NCBI GenBank assembly: GCA_002633005.1
Contig: NMRA01001055.1
Coordinates: 28,216 to 62,584 of the forward strand
DNA length: 34,369 nucleotides
DNA from: Phoronis australis
Taxonomy: Eukaryota; Phoronida; Phoronidae
Direction of reading: 5' to 3'
This document shows positions 12,701-24,700 of this stretch, piece by piece. The notes beneath the pieces were generated by a model. That model worked only from the letters and a program-made list of their open reading frames with translations. It was not told the origin of the DNA and did not search any database. Position 1 is the stretch's first letter, and each line of letters opens with the position of its first letter. Made by a program: the position numbers and the translations under genes.

Positions 12701-15700
12701 CTGGAACGGCGTTTACTTGACAATGATGAACAGTCAATTTGCTCTTGTAGGGGCATCTTGGAATCCAAAACGCGCCGATGGGATCCGGGATAACACATGA
12801 CGAGCACAAAGTCAGGCGTATTTGCGAACGGTTTGGGCTGGTTGCCACAATGGCAATCAGGGGAATGCGCAGTTAGTAGAAATGGAGGAAACGGTCAGAA
12901 TAAAGAACCTACCAAGTGCTCTGCGACAACTGGACCTCTGTATTAAGAATCATCCTTGCAGTACGACTGAATGTGAACGAGGATTTAGCGAAATGAATCG
13001 GATGGTAAAAGGTTCTCGCTCTTGTTTGCTATTAGAAATTACTTCCAGCTTCCGTATGCCGAATCTTGGATTCGAAAACACAGAACTGCTGATCAATCGA
13101 GATCATGTGACTTGGAAAAGAACAAAACTTAGATGAAATAAGTATTTGGACGATTCTGTAACTAAGCACTCTATTTATGGACTGGCCACTAGTACCTAGT
13201 ATTTTGCTGACTTTGAAAAATAAGAACAGTTTCTAGCAATAAACCCACACTTCAAGTTTGTGCATTATGCATTAACGCATGCACGTGTGCGCATTGTACA
13301 TAGTATTTGTTCGGCTCATTAAAATATCAGTGCTTGTGTAACATCGTGTTCGTGTAATTAGTCTTTGAAGAGTACGAAGTGACATAATCTCACCGAGTAA
13401 TGAAGTTTTTTTATTAATATTTCAAGATAAAGTAACATTTATTGCGTCACACCATAGGATTATAAAGGGAGATCGAAGTGACCCGAGGACACACCCCACG
13501 GGCGACTAAAAATCGCCACCAAATATCATTTCTAGGCGTTACTTTTGCCTTCCAATATGTGTGGTTGGATCCCCTTTCCCCGCCATCCTAGATCGGCTAA
13601 TATATATTCTAAATACCCACTCCTGAGTAAAAAATAGGCCTACATTTTTGTGAGTCGGGCAATGATGTAGTGGGGCGTAGGTGCATGTAGGCGCAGCCAA
13701 AAACCTTTTTGCATTTGAACGTAGCGCCTACGCACAGTAAGTTACGTTCAGTGCTCAAGGTGATGCGGTGGGTTCTGGGCGCCTACTTACCTCTTTACCA
13801 CTACAGTACTGCTGTTGTATGGGTAACAGTTTTATTGGTTTCCTTATACATGTACAGATTTTGAACGTTTTTCATGTGAGCCATGCGTAGAATGAAAATT
13901 TAAAAAAAAACATACAAAATATGTGGACATACACAACGGACTTCCACCTGTGCCAGTAAGTGAAGCATTACTGCGTCTATACATGTGTGTAAAACACTTG
14001 AGTGGGGCATTTTCCTTAGTTTTCAGGTATACACCTGTACCCGCAAGTGCTTAAATGCAATGGGTTACGATTTCCTTTGTTTACTCGGAACAGTTGGTTT
14101 ATTTTTCTTGTTTAGAAGTAAAGTGGATGACTATGTGCAGAATAAAGATACGACATACAGTGTATTCTCAAGCATTTGAATAATTGCTAATGGCAATCTG
14201 ATTATTTTTTGTATTATTGGAGTGCTTGAAGTCCCATTAATTTCCACATATGAAGTTTGCCAAAATTGGAATTTTCTGGGATCGTAAATTCCTAAGAAAA
14301 ATACGCCACATACAAAGTGATATCCAGAAGTAGGCGCATTGGTACATGGTCACTTTTGAACTAGCATGGATGAAATCAATTTGTAAAATTTTCAAAATAG
14401 AGGACCAAATTGGTTACAATAGCAACTGGTGTCCCAGTTGCTAAGGACTAACCCTTATAATCATGACGACCACGTGTAGCGTACGTAATGATTAAGATAA
14501 ATCATGATGATTAACAAAAATCAATTAGAGTACGTTCTGTATCATTTTGTATGCTGCAGCATACTGTCTGTACCGTTCTCACCTTTCTTACCGAGAGTGT
14601 CATATACATGTATCTCTTTTAACACGCACAATTGCTGAACGCAACAAAATATCCGCTGGTTAAAATAAATGTAGTTGCTTCGTTGGTAAATCTATCTAAT
14701 TTTAGACAATTTCCTTTCACCCACTGACTTAAAGAGTTCCCACCATGAACCTGTGTCTCAAAAAGAAATTTTATTATTACATCATAACAGATTTAATGGC
14801 CTTTAGTACACCTGTTGCTACGAAACAATCTACGAATTTTAAAAATATATTTTTCTGTTACCGAGTTTGTACGCAATGGGTGGAAGACCGCCTCAGCCGT
14901 AGTTGTTTTACCAGTGCGATACTGAGGAGTTGTGAAGAACGTCCGCGGAGAGACGCCTTTTTCAGACATGAAAAGCTGCGTTTGTGGAAACTGTGGTAAC
15001 AACAACTTGACTGTGAACGTCTCTGTGTTCAAATTTGCTAAATACGTGAAAGTTGCACAGAAATAGCATCGGTTTGTCATGGGCGGCGCACCATAGGGAC
15101 CTGGGGTAGGGCTATAGCCCCCACTTTTTCAGGGCTAAGCCGCCCATGGTCTATAGGCGGTGCATAATAATTGTCCAATTCTCGCCTAATATTGTCATTG
15201 TCTTCTGACCTGCAGTGTTCCGACATTGCAGATGATTGTCAAGCGGCCAACCGTCTTCCACCCATTGCATCATTTGGCGGGAAACTTAGAAATAAGTAAT
15301 TTTTCTTCAAAATTAAAAAAGTTGCCACTATTTGACATAAAAGTGCCTATTTAGCAAGATTTTATGGTATTCGATTCATATTAGCTAACTGAAACCTGAA
15401 AAAGTAAGAAAATGCATGGTGGGAACTCTTTAAAACAGACCACTCGCTTTCATTTACTCGAGCTGCTTAAGCAGCAATTGGTATTGTCTGCAGTTTCAAT
15501 ACTTGTTGTAGACAGGCAACACTCCCCTGCACATAGCGTCTTCGTATGGCCGGCTAGAAGTTGCAGAACTTCTTATTAAAAATGATGTTGATGCCACGGT
15601 TCTTAATCAGGTAAGATGACATGGTCAATATTTGTTATTCTACATGTGTCTATCTTTGATTTAGTGAAAGATATTACTGTGTATAACGCCGCTGCAAAGC

Positions 15701-18700
15701 ATTGGACATTTGTCAGTGGTGAGGTAACCAGTTATTCCCAATTACATAAAACAATATAATTTTATATGTAAACATTGTTGTTCGAATGCTTGTGGAATTT
15801 ATTACCAAAGTATTTGTATGTTATTTCTGGTATAATGGAACGTCAACTTTTATTGCTGATAAAGTCGTTTTTACTCGTCTCACAACAAGAAGAATAAACA
15901 CCAAACGACTTTTTACACGTAATTTTCAACGAATTTACAATAGTCATTTATGTTGCTGCCGGGTCTTATCGTGTACGCATGGTAAATTTTGAGAATTGAT
16001 AGTTAAAAGAAGTTATTCTTTGCAGTGAATATATCCAATCCATTCTACACTCTGTTCACCTTCTGTCTCTTATTTCTCATTTGATTATACACGTAAGTAT
16101 CCACACTGTATTCAAGTCAAGTGCTTCATAAAGTCCGTGCTTCAAGTAAATTCATATGAATTGAGTTAACCTGCTTAACCCGCAAGTTGGGCTCTCAATT
16201 CTTGTTTTGCAGAATTTGCAAACAGCTATCGATGTCATTGGCACTGAGTGTGACGTGTATTTGAACTATGTCGAACCTGAGATTCTCCAGCAAATAAGGA
16301 TAATCCTGGAGGTATGTGGTGTTAAAAACGATGTTACCATGACAATATCACTGTTTATGTCATTCATGTCTTGATCGTCTTGTCACTATCCCCATGATGA
16401 AGGAATTGTATTAACGTTTCCATTAATCATCGAACCTCCAAGAGCAGCACAACTCTGGTATGGGGTGTCTCACAGTAGGACATACATGTACACGTAGGAG
16501 TTACATGTACATGTATGTACTGTGAAAGCGTCAACGCTTAATATTAATTATGCCTATGTAAGACTCTATGTTGAACTTTCATGTTATTCTGATTTGGGTT
16601 CCAAATTTTGCTCACACTGTAGTCACACACATTATTATGTTGCAGAGGTGACAAACACTTATATCTTCACGCCAGCATTAATGAATGGGAATATTGTTGT
16701 GTTGTTTCCGTTGGTGGCGTTTAAGAGAAATCATAATTGCCACGCGTAAGGGAAAGTATTCTGTTTGAAACTCCTTGCAGACGGAGCAGTATTCAGGCTA
16801 CATGATGAAACCAACAAATGTCATGCACAAAAACTAATAACGCTTCCTTACTGTATTTATTTTATAAACGTTTGAATGGTTATAAATATAGATCTGGCGG
16901 GTTTGTGGTCTGTCAGTGCCACATATAACATTAATCAGCCCCCAGCTATACTCTAAATCAAGAATATGGTATACAACTGCTATTCCAAATTAACAATACG
17001 ATACTGGCAGAGAAAACTTTAGAAACTAGTAAAGCAATAAACCCACAAAGCCTACTGGAATTACATCACAAAATATAATTTCACCTTCCCAAAGTAATTG
17101 TCCAAACAGATTTTACTCTTTCATCAAAAGTCTCAACAATGCATCACCAAATATTGCTCCTTAGAAAAAAGATGGCATCCTATCAAGTGACCTAAAAACA
17201 AAATCAGAAATATTAGACTCACACTTATCGTCGGTCTACACAAAGGACTATGGTACAGATAAACCTGGCAAGGGCACCACCCCCTACAAATCCATGCATG
17301 ATATATCCTTCTCCACTGACGGTACACGCAACAACTCTGAAATGGCTGAACCTCCTAGAAAGACGAGCTGAAAATAAACTGACCCTCCTGTACAAGACCG
17401 TACATAACCTGGTTGCTGTTCCGCAATCATACCTTCCACCCCAACACATCGCTAGATAACGTAAGTAACACTCGTATTACGCAAACTCTGTCTTCCCCAC
17501 TATTTGTTATCTCATCAGAAACAAAAGAGATGTTCACAGTTCCTATCTCGAATATCAATCTCACACAGTAAAACATTGTTTTTAATTTGGCATTCAATTT
17601 AACCAGCTCTTTGTTTTGTTGTTATTTTCACAGTAATGCACACTTCAGTTGATTACTAACATGCACCAACATGTAAGGATCCATATAACCATCGTTTTTC
17701 ACAGTCGGGAAGAAGCAGAAAATGTAATACCCAACAGTTCAAGAATAACTCCAAGCGTATCAAATCTGAGACTCAAATGTTTTATCTCGACAGCAATACG
17801 TTCACTAGTTACATTTGTTGACATCAAAACCAATACATACCATAAATATCATAAGATTTTTCTACTAGTACAATCAGTACTATCCACGGCAAAGCGTGTA
17901 TGAAGAAATGCGTCAATTGGCATCAACTAATGTGCTTGCACATAAGGCCCCTCGCAACATCATCAGAACGCTTCCATCAACTAAAAAGAGCAACTGTAGA
18001 GACAGAGTAATCTCATGGGAAAGATCAATCTAGAATGTTATTGTTTACATTCAAATCCAACACCATAACGAAACTCAATAATTTATTCACATAAAAGGAT
18101 AACGATTTGGATCAATGGCAGCAAATTGGTAGGTGTCCTATTTTTCTTGTACCCAATCATAGTGCTGTTTTTAGTTGATCTAAGCGTTCTGAAGATCTTG
18201 CAAGCGAACTTTTGAGCACGCGGTTTAGTTGATGCCAGTTGGTACATTTTGGGATGTACGATTTGCCGTGAATATTGAGCTAGGAAATCTGGAGGTATTT
18301 CTGGAATTTATTGTTTTCCATGTCATCAAATGTTGCCAGTGAACATGCTGCAGTCGCATAAAAAATGTGGCGCCCGGCCATATTAAATAGCAGTTGTATA
18401 TCAGTCTAATTATCTTAGTACATCGTTGAGGGCTGATAAAGGTGCCTGTGGTCAGGGCATAGGTGGTCGCATTACTATTCCGCAGACAACGTAGTTACAT
18501 GTTTGTGAGAAAGTATTATATTATACGTTTAAAGAAAATTCGTTCTCATATCCAGCATGAAGACGCCGCGGCCGATGAGGTAGAGAATGTTTTGTTAGCA
18601 GCACTGAACGGTTATTTGAAGTCAAAAGCCAAAGCCATACCTGATGGTGTGTTAAACGTGGTTGTTCAAGTAAACAGGAAAGACGACGGGACAATGGAAC

Positions 18701-21700
18701 TTCTGAAAGTGGATCTTAATCCAAAGGGTATTTTTATGCCGACTTTTACTGTCACTGCTCGAGGAACTCTAGGGAAATCGTCATGTTTGATTTCCATTAA
18801 CAAACCCACTCGCCTTATCACAAGTACTGCATTCAGTTTCATAAAGCATATGACAATGCATCCCTATATTCTGTACTTTTTCGGATGTTAGTTATCATTC
18901 AATCCTTTCATGACCTGGGCCCGGTCTCCAATCTCCGTACTCAGACTTATACTCATACTCGAGATTTCATACTCAAAATCGTGCTCACTGGAGTCGTACT
19001 CAAAAAAGCGTATCTAATGTCGTATTTCGAGTAGACTCCAAACGTACTCAAATCTGACACTCATACTCGAGTTGCTATGGAACTCTTTATGATGTGAAAT
19101 GCAAAGCCGCGCTGATTCATCGCTCCCTGTTGGAATAGACCACTCCAAGAACTAGGCCTACATTATCGTCTGCTGTCGCTACAACTACAACAGTATGTCT
19201 ATAACGTGGAATTCTGAGTGTTCTGTAACTGTTATTCATTTTTTTTAGTTTCAATAAATATTCTTATACCATTTCTTTGATACATTTGGCATTTATTAAG
19301 CTTTACTTCTTGAGTTCCTCACCCAGTCCCGAAAATGTCTTAAGAAATATGTAACGGCTGATCACATCACATCTCTGTTGCTAATTTAGTCTTGACATAA
19401 AACCCATTACTGTGTAGGCCTACGCTGATGTCAAACTTTGATACTGTATCTTTGTATTTTACCGGGAAGTATTAAGTGAGTTAACATTTGGCACGTGAGT
19501 TAAAAAACATTACTTGTGCAGGCATTCAGAGTTCACCAGTGGCAGTGAACGGTGCGAGACTTCTACTTAGAAATCGGCAAACAAAATCTGGAATTTCATT
19601 TGGGGATTGAGGAATTATAGATGACTAAGTTATGATGAGAAATGTATCTGATAGGGAAGCGAACTGTTTTTAACTTGCCTCGTCTTTTGGAAACCCTACA
19701 AAACGTAGGCACACATACCGAAATAAGGGCAGCACAAAATTCTCACACGACTTTTCCCACAACTGCTTTCGACGCTTGTTATGACTCGCCGAGAAGGGAT
19801 TACAATGCGCCTGTTGCCAGGAAATGTAGAGGTAGNNNNNNGCTGAGATACGGTAAGAGGACTTATTTTTTTAGATTTGCTGTGTTTCTTGGTTCCCTTT
19901 CGATATTTTGTTCTCTGGCTCGTATTTATTTTCGAGTACGATTTCAAGCACACTGCCATAGCAAACTTGAAATTTGAGCATAGACTCCGAATTTTTACTC
20001 AAAATTGTACTCGAAATATAGATGAGATACACTTCAGTTCGAGTACACTCGAAAACTGAGTACGTGCTCAAAATTTCGAGTACAGATTTTTCGAGTATGA
20101 CATTGAATACACCAAAGCTGAGTCTGTACTAGAGTTGAGTATGTAGTGTGAGTTTGAGCATGATTCGAGTCGTAGTACGGAGATCGGAGACCGGGCCCTG
20201 GTGTGTGGTTTTTTCACACCAAAATATCAAGGATAAGTTGGCAATTTTTGCTAACTTAAATCAACCTTTCTCCCTTGAACTCGGCTCCCAGGACCTCGAT
20301 TGTTTCTATAACATTAAGGTAACCCTAACAAATCAACAATACCATTATGGCACATTGCTTGAAGCAAAGACAAACATAAACTAGTATCCATGGGAATGTT
20401 CAAACTCTGACTACTGCAAGACAGGCTGTTTTACCTGTAAGCGAACAACATGGGCATACACCAAGTGAAACTGTTATTAGAAACACATGTGAGAGCGAAC
20501 TCCATACTGACGTGACTTCCAGGGACTGCTTTGCACGATATACATGTACTTGTAACCGTCGGTTATCAGCTTTTACAAGATTGTATGTGATGTGCTTACC
20601 CTTCCGCGTAGGGTAATTTTATGTCATTGTTGCAAGTTAGTTTGGCAGTCGTTTATTATACATGTATATTTCACATCTTGCCTACTGAGAATGGGTGTGC
20701 TTAGCCTGTGTAAATATTTACCAACAAAGACTTGCTCAAGAGTGCTAAAAACAATTCAAATTTCGTCTTCATTTCAAGTCAGAGCATTTGTTTTGCAATG
20801 TTTATATGAAAATCATCGTGGGTGATTTTCCCGTGACTTTACAAACATATGTGTCTACATTTAAGTTTTTAATGTCAGTACCTGATTATTTTCCGAAGTG
20901 TTGGGATTTGAAATGAAGAAATATAATTTAGGTCAAACACGTCCGTTCACCGCAATTCAAAACCTGAATGATAAAATCCGTTTTGGAACGTTCAAAGTGC
21001 AGGTATCTTTTTCACACTACCTTTAAACTAACGCACGGAACAACCCAGCTGACGTATTTTGGAAAATAGTCCTGATGCGTTGTGCTTGTTAATTTAATTC
21101 TGGGGAGAAACTTCATTGAGGACCCAGTCAGTGCCATCTTCAGGCAGTGCCGTCTTTCTAAGCCATGCATCACTAAGTTTCCTTCTGAGACCAAAGAGTA
21201 ACTTTGAAGTCTGCCTTGGTCACGGTTTTTTAAACATTCTAAACACAATACCATGATCCAGGCAGGCCTCAAAATCACTCTTTTGGTCTCGGGAGAAACT
21301 TACATATAGCAAATATTGGTTTAGAAACAAGATACTGTATCAAACTTTTTTCATTTTCAGATAACCCTCCTTCCTTTGTACCAGTGAACCAATCACGCGA
21401 CAGCGTTATTTCAGTTCACCTCCACAAATCTCTGGCCGATGGAATATCTTCAGTAGTTTTACTTTCACGGCCAGACAGAGGTCCTGTGGGGACTGGCTTC
21501 CGAGTGGGTTCCAAATACGTGATGACGAACTATCACGTGTACGCAATGCTGTGTCAAGAATTCTCCAGTAAGTACAGTCTACGTCGATAGTCGGTTGACT
21601 GACGTAGTGAAATGTACAAATGCAGAGCATATTAGGGGGCGTGAGGGGAAAAAGACTGCGCCTTCTGATTCGAGGAAATTTTTGGGTTACGGGAAGAAAT

Positions 21701-24700
21701 TACCCTACTCTCCGGTCACCATCGGTAGCACTCCCACTCAGCTTTTGCAAACATCCATAGGCTCTGCCTTAAATAACATGATGCCTCTAACACGTGTTGT
21801 TGCAAATCATCGCCTGAACGAGTTAAAAGTGATTTGAGCCGGCATGGGAAGTTTTATCAGTTAAGGGGACGTTTTGGACTTCATGAATAGAGTTACGCCG
21901 AAGTTCAGAAATATATGGTGTAGCGCGACATGTACTCTCATACGTTCACGGAAGTGCGTAACGACTGCGGTTGTAGTTGTGAGTATTTATATTTTTCGCG
22001 GTAATAACCAGTTTCAACCATAGCTAGTTATTGGCAGAAATACGACGCATGTTATCGATTTACTGAACAAACAACTCCGTTTCATGCAGTGTGACGTTAA
22101 CAATCCGTGAAACAGCGACATGTACTCTCATACGTTCACGGAAGTGCGTAACGACTGCGGTTGTAGTTGTGAGTATTTTTATTTTTCGCGGTAATAACCA
22201 GTTTCAACCATAGCTAGTTATTGGCAGAAATACGACGGATGTTATCGATTTACTGAACAAACAACTCCGTTTCATGCAGTGTGACGTTAACAATCCGTGA
22301 AACAGTTACCATTAAAGCTCGCGAAGGTCTGGTTTTGCGAGACTTTTTTCATGTAATTGAGTATTGTAATACGTCGTCGTTACCCTAATAAACAGGGTAC
22401 GGATTTTTTATTTCACTATCAAACAACGTTTGCATAAAAATTGGAATTATTTAGGTTTTCTATAAGTTCACCATTCTTTTTACGTGTATCAGTTGCGTTT
22501 CTTTTTAAACCGTAATTTGTTTACAAATACCTTTTTTCATGACCATTTCTGTTCGAACTGTTCTACAGGCAGTCGTCTCATTAAATCATAGGTTGATAGT
22601 GTTGTAAATTAAAACTGAAAATAGAAGTACACATTGTTTTTTTCAACACACTATTTCACGATTGTTTTCAAAAGAATAAAATATTCGTGAATTAGTTGCT
22701 GAAGTAACTGTTTGGTCTGTCATAGTTTTGTCCACATCTGCCCATATCAAATGTATTCTGTACATCTTTGCAGGCAGAACAGGCTTAGCTATCTTCAACT
22801 TTGACAGAGGTGTCGAGCCATGTTTTCAGAATATTTCTGCCGTACCCATCGGCGCAGTGGTAGCCTACGATGAAGCACTTGACGTGGCTGTATTGGAACT
22901 AGATTTATATTCGCCACTTCCATCAGCATTTACCCACTTCAAACAGATGTCCACACTCCCGCCACCTTTGACAATGTTCAAGGCTCTAACACATGAACGC
23001 ATCTTGCATTTTTGTGGACAACCAGACGGTGGTTCGAAAGTTATCAACTTACAGTGTCCTGTTGTCTCCATGGAACCCAGCGATTTTCAGAAAACGGTAA
23101 AGATATCTTAATTTCATGTCAAATAGTCACGTGTTTCTGCATCATCTGTTAAGTGGCTGCACAGCAAAACCATTCATAGTGAAGTAACTGTCGGTTTCTT
23201 TTACAAGTCAAGTCAATAACCCATTCGCAACTTCTTCAACCAAAAAATAAAACTCACAATCAATCTCAAATTACATGTAAGCAATTGGTCAGTGAAAATA
23301 ATGAAGCGGCTCCAAATAAAATTACTCAAGATCGTAAATCTCGTGAGCCTCAACGTGCAGTCAGCCTGCTCTTTTCCGTCAACTCGCAAGGCCGCCAACC
23401 TTCATGTATATGTTCCCATCGACCTACACAAACGTCAACTTACAGCCTCCGTCTACTTACACGCTCTCTATCACCTACAGCCCCATACTTTAACTTCTTG
23501 ATGTCTGTGGCATTGAACTTAAAGATGATTAAGCCGTTCACCGTCTAGAAGTCCATGCCATTTAACTTCAAGAAGTCTGTGATATTCAGCTTGGAGAAAT
23601 CTGTGACATTCAACACTTCTCCCAAAAACTCGATTGGCTTTTGTTTTGCTTTATAACCTATTGGCTTTGCCCTTTTCAGACGGCACCCCAGTTCTTCATG
23701 ACAATTATATTACACATGTACTAATGAACCGTTTTGTTCAGTTTGGTTTTTATAATATCAGTTAAAACATGCCTCTTATGGAAACAGGCCAATAGGAAAT
23801 GGTTCCTCAAATTTCCAAACCATGAGTTTTGATAAAACATGTCATCGTATTTCACACCTCCAATTTCAAAAACATAAAACTACTTTAAAATCTTTTACAA
23901 CCGTACGCAATGTGATTTGTTTCTATACTTTCTTCAATCACCACATGCTGGGCTCTTAAGTTCAACACGCCCATTGTCATTAAAAGGCTCTGTGGATCGG
24001 TCCTTACAAGTGGAATATAGTGTGCTGTTATGTTTCTGATTGTTTGCGAGGTATCATCGAATAGTCTTCGTTTTAGCAAATGATCATTAACTTTGTTGGC
24101 TTCAACTCGGTATATTTTTCTGGAAGAGTATCTGTTGAATGTGATTTTCATCTCAACAATATTTGACAGTAATTGGTGCTTTAGTAAACTTTTGTAAGCA
24201 GGAACATTTACAACGTTCATGTAGCAGAATCTTCATTAACTCAATGGATTTTTTATTTATTTGCCTCAAACTGATTTGAGTTGTGATGTGTTTCATCACT
24301 TCTAAAACCTATTGGTCCACTTAAACCAAGCGCTACCCTATTAACATACATTTGTACATAAAGACGCTGTAAATAGACCAAGGGATTACCGAAATGGTTT
24401 TCACCAAACCATGGAAACAAATACTTCTTTTACACTCTCACCAGTCGTGTTCATGAATAGAAATCATTGTTTTCAATGCACGAATAGATTGAAAACAGAA
24501 GGTATTTATCAGCAAGGAGACATTCGTGTGTTATGGGTCCCACGGGATTTGCCTGAATTCAGACATTTCTACGGTAAAATCTCTTGCTTCGCTTGCGACA
24601 CCTCGTGAATCTCAGTTGCTTTGCCTACCTCAACACTTGTCACATTCGATCGAAAACACCATGCAGTTTTACTTAATTACACCTAAAGTTGCCGATACTA

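Larger units (their letters stand above)
7154..13811 (+). mobile_element. Full-length hAT transposon with 8-bp target duplication
   Basis: The element is 6658 bases. It begins CAGTGCTGTAGTGG and ends with the inverse of CAGTACTGTAGTGG, a terminal inverted repeat matching 13 of 14 bases and of the hAT CAG type. It is flanked on both sides by the identical 8-mer CTGTTGTA (7146-7153 and 13812-13819), the target duplication length characteristic of hAT. Subterminal zones (7154-7340, 13668-13811) are rich in GTAGGCGC-like motifs in both orientations, probably transposase binding sites. It contains a broken hAT transposase in two blocks on the + strand and an antisense fragment of another family between them. 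It sits inside intron 4 of the ankyrin-peptidase gene, in the same orientation as that gene. Confidence 0.92.

Noticed and set aside
19642-19977. 111-residue frame in foldback copy 1
   Set aside because: It is read through the N gap, which probably hides about 97 bases, so the frame is artificial.
21595-21837. 80-residue frame after the His exon
   Set aside because: It begins after a clear GTAAGT donor, and the next peptidase exon joins in phase to that donor. No motif supports it.
22728-22773. Upstream extension of peptidase exon 9 to the ATG at 22728
   Set aside because: The stretch is the intron end. The acceptor TTTGCAG at 22773 gives exact phase continuity with exon 8.
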